Assembly (NCBI GenBank): GCA_002308235.1
Contig: DBVS01000077.1
Coordinates: 21,540-40,262 of the forward strand
Length of the DNA stretch: 18,723 nt
From: Lachnospiraceae bacterium UBA1258
Lineage (GTDB): Bacteria; Bacillota; Clostridia; Lachnospirales; Lachnospiraceae
Direction of reading: 5' to 3'
This document shows, one piece after another, positions 13,615-18,723 of this stretch. The notes under the pieces were generated by a model. It was not told where the DNA came from and searched no databases. It saw only the letters and a program-made list of their open reading frames with translations. The translations under genes were made by a program, and so were the position numbers. Position 1 is the stretch's first letter. Every line of letters begins with the position of its first letter.

Positions 13615-16600
13615 TTATGCATTTACGATATATTCGTAAATATCGTCCCTTACAGGCTTATCCAAAATCCATTCTATCTCAACGGCAGTCTTGGTCGTGT
13701 TCTCCATGGTAAACTGCTCTGCTTTTCCGCTTGCCGTCATGGAACCAAGATAATAGAATTCCTTGGATATTTTATCATCCTTGTTTTTGCGGACAAAGAG
13801 TTCAACCTGTATACCGCGCTCTTTTGCCCTGAGAAAGTTCTGAACATCATCAGATTCCAGACTTCTTCCCGACTTGGAAATCGCTATCAGGATTCTGTTA
13901 TTTACAAAGTGGTCTTCGTATTTTGTAGTATCGCTGATATCTTCATCCTTCTCATAGTTTATAAATACCGGAAACGTTTTGGTTTTCTTATCAAACTTAT
14001 AACCGCCAATATTAAGAGGAACTTCATTGTTTTCCCAGTTTAAAAGCCTGCAGGCATCTTCATACGTGTACTTCTGATATAAAACCAAGTCGCTGTTTTC
14101 GTATGAATTGCTGTAATCGCGCTTATATCTTTCAATACCGAAATCTACCAATTCACTGAGAATTTGGTAAAAATCAGGATTTGAAAGCATCTCCGTGATA
14201 GTCTTCGAAGGAACATAATCTTCACCTGATTTTTCAATGAAAATGCACTTCTCATACGTCTTCTTTCCCGAACCCGCAGGGAATTCATTCGTCATTACAT
14301 TGGTGATGTTCTTCTTCTGAATATCGCTTATGCTTTTGTTATATTCTTTCAGATCGTTTGCAAGCCCCAAGAAAAGCCCCATTCTTGAAACACCCTTGCA
14401 ATATCCCATAAGGCGCTTTAGCAGCTGCAATTCCTGAATACGCTTGCCGTTTGCAAGTTTCTTTGACACAAACTCGATAACCTTTTCTTCATCCAAAGAA
14501 AGGCGTACCTTATATTCAGGTTCATATTTAACCAGGAATTTGTAATACGAACCCAGCCTGTCGTTATCAAATATCCGGAGCACATCCATTTCACCGTATT
14601 CATCAAACTCTTTCAGCGCCGGGATTCTTCCGAGTTTGTTTTTCAGATTGGTATAACACTCTTTTATAAGCTTTATGTCACTGAAATCCGCCCTGTCAAC
14701 GGATGCAAATATCCTCTGTCTGCTTATCTCATCAAAATGTATGGTGGACTCCCCGGGAATGACTTTCCCTCCCTCGAGCACGAACCTGCGGATATTATCT
14801 TTGTTGTAAGTGCGGTCTCCCGACAAAGCAATGGGTATCATGAAGTTATTGTTATAATTCCCGATAAAATCGAGGATGACAACAAACTCCTTACCGGGCG
14901 CTTTACGAAGGCCACGTCCCAACTGCTGGACAAACACAATCGGGGATTGCGTGGGACGAAGCATAATAACCTGGTTTACCTCCACAATGTCTATACCTTC
15001 GTTCAGAATCTCCACCGAAAGTATATAGTCAAGCGGCGAATTATCGCCGTAAAACGATGTGCCTTTGACATCATCCGAAGCGAGCCTTTCAAACGCATTC
15101 TTTCGTTCTTCCTCGGAAGCACTTCCGTTAAGAGCAATCGTCCTGAAATACGTTCCCGTTTCAGGATTTATGGTACGATTAAGCTTCTCTGACAGTACCT
15201 CGGACTCTCTTATACTTCTGCAGAAAATCAGACCTTTAACCTTATTTCCGCTGTAACCGTAATAACCGGCCTGCTCGACGATATGTCTGACACGTTCATC
15301 ACTTGTAAGCACGTTAAAATCACACTTTTCATCGTCATCGACCATGGAAACATCGGTTATTCCAAAATAGTGAAACGGACAAAGCAAATTTTCTTCCATA
15401 GCCCGTTGAAGTCTGATCTCATACGCTATCTGGTAATTAAAAAGTTCATAGACATTACGCCCGGCAATATTGTCATCCCTCTTGTCGGGGGTTGCTGTCA
15501 TCCCGAGCCACAGTTTCGGCCTGAAATGATTAAGCACGTCCTGATAGATATTCGCAGGAACATGATGTGCTTCATCGATACATATTGCATCGAAATGATC
15601 AGGCAAGAACTGCATCAGACGGTCTTCTTTATGCAGAGTCTGAACTGTGGCAAATACATAATCCTTGTCGTATTCGTTATAACCCGCGCCGACAAGGCCC
15701 ATGCTTACAGACTTCCCAAAGACTTTCTCGTAGGAATTTTTCGTTTGCCGTGCAAGGAAGTTTCTGTGAACCAGAAAAAGAACCCGCTTATACCCAAGCT
15801 CACGCATGGCAAAGGCAGAGGCATACGTTTTACCGGTTCCCGTTGCGGAAATCAACAGCGCTTTGTGTTCGCCGGACTCAATGATTTTTCGCAAGTTTGT
15901 GATAAAGCCGACCTGCATGCTGTTGGGCTGAAGTTTGTACTTCTCAAGCGAGACGGTCTCTTCAGCCTTGGCAATTTCACGCTGGTGCTTTATGATCTTG
16001 TAACGTTCTTTGTATTCCTCGATGAAATCATCGTAATCGTGCGTATACTGTGAACTCCAGAGGTCGGCAAATTCAACAAGAATCTGCTTGCAGACTTCAC
16101 CCTGCGCTGTCGACACAATCTTGGTATTCCACTCATAATTATGTTTTAAAGCGCCTTCAGTCACATTGGAGCTGCCTATGATAATTCTGTATATCTCTTC
16201 TTTTTTGAAAATGTAGCCCTTCGTATGAAAGCCATCCTGCGCGGCTTCGGCGTCAAACATTCTTAAGGTGATATTGGAAAGCGAATGGAGCTTTTCGAGA
16301 GCACGAGGCTCGCTGAAATTCAGATAATTTGTGGTAAGAATCAGGCCCTTAACATTCTTTTTCTCAAGTTCTTTAAACGTCTCGAGTAAAGGAGTGATTC
16401 CTTTAAGCGTAATAAATGCGACACTTATTTTGAATTCGTCGCATCTTAAAAGTTCATCCTCTACGGATGAAATGACCTTTTTGCCTTCTTTGTAATTGTT
16501 CGACAGAAACTGTGGCCTAAAGGCCTCGTTTGAAACAACGGACCCGTCTATAAACGCCGTTTCAAAGCCTCTTCGCATCTCTGTCAGTCTCGATTCAGGG

Positions 16601-16617
16601 CTGTTCTGCTCTGACAT
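13615..16617 (-). CDS. PLD-like nuclease / SF2 DEAD-DEAH helicase / DUF3427-type protein
   Basis: A 1000-residue multidomain enzyme. The N-terminal domain (about 30-200) is phospholipase-D-like with a single HKD half-site: HTK at 131-133 and GSSN at 148-151, so two protomers would be needed for an active site. The helicase core has Walker A ATGTGKT (258-264), DEAH (348-351), TATPD (374-378) and motif VI QQLGRGLRK (564-572). The C-terminus includes the PVFINYEKDEDISDTTKYED segment typical of DUF3427. I use the ATG at 16617, which has GGGGGAG upstream; the in-frame ATG at 16650 has no ribosome site. Such proteins occur in restriction-like and defence islands and are thought to translocate on and cleave DNA. 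Preceded by an XRE regulator and followed by NUDIX and HEPN-like genes. Confidence 0.9.
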   Translation of the reverse strand: MSEQNSPESRLTEMRRGFETAFIDGSVVSNEAFRPQFLSNNYKEGKKVISSVEDELLRCDEFKISVAFITLKGITPLLETFKELEKKNVKGLILTTNYLNFSEPRALEKLHSLSNITLRMFDAEAAQDGFHTKGYIFKKEEIYRIIIGSSNVTEGALKHNYEWNTKIVSTAQGEVCKQILVEFADLWSSQYTHDYDDFIEEYKERYKIIKHQREIAKAEETVSLEKYKLQPNSMQVGFITNLRKIIESGEHKALLISATGTGKTYASAFAMRELGYKRVLFLVHRNFLARQTKNSYEKVFGKSVSMGLVGAGYNEYDKDYVFATVQTLHKEDRLMQFLPDHFDAICIDEAHHVPANIYQDVLNHFRPKLWLGMTATPDKRDDNIAGRNVYELFNYQIAYEIRLQRAMEENLLCPFHYFGITDVSMVDDDEKCDFNVLTSDERVRHIVEQAGYYGYSGNKVKGLIFCRSIRESEVLSEKLNRTINPETGTYFRTIALNGSASEEERKNAFERLASDDVKGTSFYGDNSPLDYILSVEILNEGIDIVEVNQVIMLRPTQSPIVFVQQLGRGLRKAPGKEFVVILDFIGNYNNNFMIPIALSGDRTYNKDNIRRFVLEGGKVIPGESTIHFDEISRQRIFASVDRADFSDIKLIKECYTNLKNKLGRIPALKEFDEYGEMDVLRIFDNDRLGSYYKFLVKYEPEYKVRLSLDEEKVIEFVSKKLANGKRIQELQLLKRLMGYCKGVSRMGLFLGLANDLKEYNKSISDIQKKNITNVMTNEFPAGSGKKTYEKCIFIEKSGEDYVPSKTITEMLSNPDFYQILSELVDFGIERYKRDYSNSYENSDLVLYQKYTYEDACRLLNWENNEVPLNIGGYKFDKKTKTFPVFINYEKDEDISDTTKYEDHFVNNRILIAISKSGRSLESDDVQNFLRAKERGIQVELFVRKNKDDKISKEFYYLGSMTASGKAEQFTMENTTKTAVEIEWILDKPVRDDIYEYIVNA

Positions 16618-16669
16618 GGTTCTCTCCCCCGGACCCATAAGTTTAGACATCTATATCGATATTTGAAAA

Positions 16670-16993
16670 TTAATTTATGCTTTTTTCAAGTATTTCTGCC
16701 AACATTTCCTGTTTTTCCATCGACATACTATACAAAAGTGCTCCAAGTCGCGGACTGATATCAGCTTCTGTAACATTTAATATGTCGTTAGGCGTGGTAT
16801 CTAAGACCCTGCAATAGTCCATGAGTGTTTCCACACTGACTTTGCTTGATCCACGTTCGAGCACAGAAATATGGCCTTTGGACATATGGATCTGCTCCGC
16901 CATTTCATCCTGGGAGACATTTTTCCTCTTTCTTGCCATCTTCAAGAGCGCGCCGTATTCAAGATTTAATTCTTTGTTTGATTTGTTGGCCAT
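16670..16993 (-). CDS. XRE family transcriptional regulator
   Basis: A 107-residue Cro/CI-type DNA-binding protein, first gene of the operon. The helix-turn-helix covers about residues 12-66 (LLKMARKRKNVSQDEMAEQI, then MSKGHISVLERGSSKVSVET); a short C-terminal helix (GALLYSMSMEKQEMLAEILE) probably mediates dimerisation. I chose the ATG at 16993; AAGGAG ends ten bases before it. A TTG at 16999 in the same frame has four-base spacing and is an alternative. A dyad TACTGA-A-TCAGTA overlaps the promoter -10, consistent with autorepression. XRE regulators commonly keep toxic defence operons silent. The helicase gene starts 52 bases after its stop. Confidence 0.88.
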   Translation of the reverse strand: MANKSNKELNLEYGALLKMARKRKNVSQDEMAEQIHMSKGHISVLERGSSKVSVETLMDYCRVLDTTPNDILNVTEADISPRLGALLYSMSMEKQEMLAEILEKSIN

Positions 16994-17020
16994 GATCAAA
17001 CAGCTCCTTCGAAGCAGTTT

Positions 17021-17038
17021 TACTGAATCAGTATATCA
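17021..17038 (-). promoter_or_regulatory. Operon promoter -10 with overlapping XRE operator
   Basis: On the minus strand an extended -10, TGATATACT (hexamer at 17030-17035), lies 36 bases upstream of the XRE gene. No good -35 is visible. The perfect dyad TACTGA (17021-17026), A, TCAGTA (17028-17033) overlaps the -10 and is the best candidate for XRE binding. Confidence 0.5.
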
Positions 17039-17042
17039 CAAT

Positions 17043-17298
17043 CAGCGCCACTATTCACTATACATTGTAACTGTAAGTGCACATTTTACTGCTAATCAGC
17101 CATATCCGGCGTATGTTCCGGCATCCGTATCCCCCGCCCGGGGAGGCCGCGGAGTTTTTGAGGGACCTTTGCGGCTCACTTAATGAGAAGTGCATTTCAT
17201 GGGCCGTCACGAGGATTGTTTGAGCCCAAAAAAAATATATAAAATTGCCGCGGATTGCCGGCGGGCACATTTGTGATGGTGCTTTGTGCCCGGCGAAG
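17043..17298. other. Gene-free intergenic stretch with a GC-rich inverted repeat
   Basis: No convincing gene on either strand. The notable element is an inverted repeat GCCGGCGGGCACA (17257-17269) with TGTGCCCGGC (17285-17294), one side bulged. It lies between the lipoprotein terminator and an A/T tract (17228-17245). Read on the minus strand it could be a second, backup terminator hairpin, as it is followed by T-rich DNA after about 12 bases. Confidence 0.4.
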
Positions 17299-17329
17299 AA
17301 AAAAAACGGGCGACCGAATTGGCCGCCCG
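17299..17329 (-). terminator. Terminator of the lipoprotein gene
   Basis: CGGGCGACC (17307-17315) pairs with GGCCGCCCG (17321-17329), one G-U pair, five-base loop; on the minus strand eight T follow (17299-17306). It starts nine bases after the lipoprotein stop codon. Confidence 0.85.
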
Positions 17330-17337
17330 AAGTTCGT

Positions 17338-18369
17338 TTATTGTCCCGTATATTTCTTGTATTCCGTCGATCCGATTGTGATGGTGTTTCCGGAAACAGT
17401 GGTCTTCCACTGCTTGGGTTCTTTGTCGGAACGAAGTGTAAGCGTTTCTCCGTCATAGTAGTAGGTATTGGAGCCGCCTGAGGACCTGCCTGCATACCAG
17501 GCATCAAAATTATCTTCTACACTGTAATACTTTCTGTCCGAACCGCGATGATCCTTAACGGCCTGAATATCATATGTTCCGTCGGCATAGAAAATATAGA
17601 AGGTGGCAATCATGTATCCTCTCCACGTGCCGTCCGAATCCTGATCGACAACTTCTGCTTTTTCCGTACACCAAACGCCTACCAGTTCGGAACTCCTGTC
17701 TTTTGTGGACGAAGCAACGTAATTATCCGTGTTAAGGAGCTCGGAATAATCGTATTCATAGCTGTGCGTACAGTCGTCGGGAACGTTGTAGTAGAAGGTG
17801 CAGGTGCCGGAAAAGTTTGCAAAGTTGAAGGCTTGGACATAAGCAAGGGTGCCCGGATCCCAGTATTTTTCATCCTCGATGGGAGGGCCCTCGACCTTTA
17901 AATGCCAGATGGCTTCGGTAGGGGTTTCTTCCAGTTCCTGTGCGCCAAGGCCCGCATGGACCTCATGAAAGAGCACCGTTGATGTCTCTCCCTCCGCATG
18001 TTGCGGGCTGTACCAGAATTGAAGCTGGTCCGGAAAATAGAACGTAAAATCAATCATATCCTTGAATTTGATATCGATAAGAGAATCTTTTTCAAGAATA
18101 AAATCGGCATGAGTATCATCAAAAAGTACCAACTTGAATTTCGGTTTTCCTTCTTTGTTCCCGGAATCGGAATTGTTGTCTCCATTGGCGGAGAACATGC
18201 CGGTATTACCACCGTCGGAGTTTTTATCCGCCTTGCGGCCCGTGCCGTCCTCGTCCGAAGTGTTTATGCCGTTTCTTCCGGTGTTTCCGTCACTTGCACC
18301 GCAGGCTGCGAACGCAAACACGCAGCAAAGGGCCAGCAGTACCGTTGCGATTTGTTTGAGTTTTTTCAT
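17338..18369 (-). CDS. Putative lipoprotein of unknown function
   Basis: A 343-residue exported lipoprotein. The signal peptide is clear (MKKLKQIATVLLALCCVFAF) with Cys23 in FAAC as the likely lipidated residue. A flexible linker rich in Gly, Asn, Ser and Asp follows (about 24-75). The middle domain is beta-rich and contains ADFILEKDSLIDIKFKD, and the C-terminal 110 residues (SELVGVWCTEK, then FYADGTYDIQ and YYYDGETLTLR) resemble lipocalin-like small beta-barrels that start with a GxW motif. I use the ATG at 18369 because AGGTGG precedes it; the in-frame ATG at 18423 would put 18 non-signal residues first. It is divergent from the receptor gene at 18542. The function is unknown. Confidence 0.82.
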   Translation of the reverse strand: MKKLKQIATVLLALCCVFAFAACGASDGNTGRNGINTSDEDGTGRKADKNSDGGNTGMFSANGDNNSDSGNKEGKPKFKLVLFDDTHADFILEKDSLIDIKFKDMIDFTFYFPDQLQFWYSPQHAEGETSTVLFHEVHAGLGAQELEETPTEAIWHLKVEGPPIEDEKYWDPGTLAYVQAFNFANFSGTCTFYYNVPDDCTHSYEYDYSELLNTDNYVASSTKDRSSELVGVWCTEKAEVVDQDSDGTWRGYMIATFYIFYADGTYDIQAVKDHRGSDRKYYSVEDNFDAWYAGRSSGGSNTYYYDGETLTLRSDKEPKQWKTTVSGNTITIGSTEYKKYTGQ

Positions 18370-18406
18370 ATTCCACCTCACACACTGTAATTTACCCCAC
18401 TTGGTT

Positions 18407-18412
18407 ATTATA
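18407..18412 (-). promoter_or_regulatory. -10 box of the lipoprotein gene
   Basis: A perfect TATAAT on the minus strand lies 37 bases upstream of the lipoprotein start. The -35 region is A-rich and not consensus. Confidence 0.45.
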
Positions 18413-18481
18413 CCATTTCGCACGAATATTTTTGTATGCGGATCACTGGCTTTTGGTAATAATTCTGTAACGCCTCTAAAC

Positions 18482-18487
18482 TATAAT
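18482..18487 (+). promoter_or_regulatory. -10 box of the receptor gene
   Basis: TATAAT on the plus strand lies 54 bases upstream of the start codon. No clear -35 is seen at 16-18 bases, and the flagellar sigma pattern is not evident. Confidence 0.35.
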
Positions 18488-18541
18488 CTTTACGATGGGT
18501 TTCTGGGGTTATTTTTGTGTCAAAAAAGGAGGAGGCTGTAA

Positions 18542-18723
18542 ATGGAGAAAGGTAATCAACAAAGAACTACCAAGATTAAGAACAAGCTTCTGCTTTTTCT
18601 CTTGCCGGTCGTTGTTCTTACGATCCTGGTACTGGTAATCATTTCAGGCTATCTGTCGAGTAAGAGCCTGAAAACCATGGCAACATCGGAACTTAATTCT
18701 TCGATCTCCAATCAGGCGGACAA
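18542..18723 (+). CDS. Membrane receptor N-terminus, probably methyl-accepting chemotaxis protein (partial)
   Basis: Only the first 60 codons are in the window. They show a basic N-terminus (KIKNKLLLFLLPVVVLTILV), one transmembrane helix at about 17-36, and a following helix with SSKSLKTMATSELNSSISNQ. This is the usual start of Firmicute chemoreceptors with a Cache-type sensor domain. The ATG has an excellent AGGAGGAGG upstream. A sensor histidine kinase with the same topology cannot be excluded because the signalling domain is outside the window. Confidence 0.65.
   Translation, partial: MEKGNQQRTTKIKNKLLLFLLPVVVLTILVLVIISGYLSSKSLKTMATSELNSSISNQAD

Noticed and set aside
15283..16053. 256-codon plus-strand open frame
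   Set aside because: Antisense shadow of the helicase gene, whose motifs on the minus strand are unmistakable.
17058..17507. Frames of 67-149 codons around the lipoprotein terminator
   Set aside because: They run across a strong terminator and the end of the lipoprotein gene, with Pro/Arg-rich composition typical of non-coding frames.

Overview
The window looks like chromosomal DNA from an anaerobic Firmicute, most likely a Lachnospiraceae member (Butyrivibrio-like or a related rumen or gut clostridium). The reasons are an LplB-type sugar permease with a LacI repressor, a flavodoxin/ferredoxin fusion, YtrA-type GntR with an ABC exporter, DegV, many XEEGREEG-tailed Rpn-type nucleases, strong AGGAGG-like ribosome sites and intermediate base composition. 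This placement is inferred from gene families, not from a marker gene.

Left part (1-9840), mostly housekeeping or metabolic. The 5' end of a carbohydrate ABC permease gene (minus, cut by the window edge) follows a LacI-family regulator; both promoters carry a CACGTG-centred palindrome, so the regulator probably controls the transporter and itself. Next is a plus-strand GntR-ABC ATPase-ABC permease operon, whose promoter is covered by a perfect 17-bp inverted repeat, and then a flavodoxin-ferredoxin protein with its own promoter. A convergent amino-acid permease shares a bidirectional terminator with it. A TetR gene is divergent from a DegV gene, with dyads between them. A membrane-anchored or secreted protein of unknown function and an alpha/beta-hydrolase esterase, also divergent, finish this part.

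Middle part (9891-12021), accessory and rearranged. Two direct copies of a 227-bp repeat flank an Rpn-family PD-(D/E)XK nuclease gene, a detached second copy of that nuclease's C-terminal tail, and an 83-codon orphan. The tail copy arose by a 221-bp-offset tandem duplication or recombination; the upstream stop overlaps the start of the detached tail.

Right part (12037-17000), the most interesting stretch. This is a compact minus-strand five-gene operon: XRE regulator, a 1000-residue phospholipase-D-like/SF2-helicase/DUF3427-type protein, a NUDIX hydrolase with an extra N-terminal module, a HEPN-like protein (RNSMAH motif) with a C-terminal membrane anchor, and a small two-helix membrane protein. 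The layout resembles an anti-phage defence operon with a sensor/processor (helicase-nuclease), a nucleotide hydrolase, and a membrane-tethered HEPN effector with a partner. The five-gene combination is my main candidate for an undescribed system; its function is inference.

The far right holds a lipoprotein of unknown function (minus) and the first 60 codons of a plus-strand membrane receptor, probably a methyl-accepting chemotaxis protein. I saw no tRNA, rRNA or CRISPR array.
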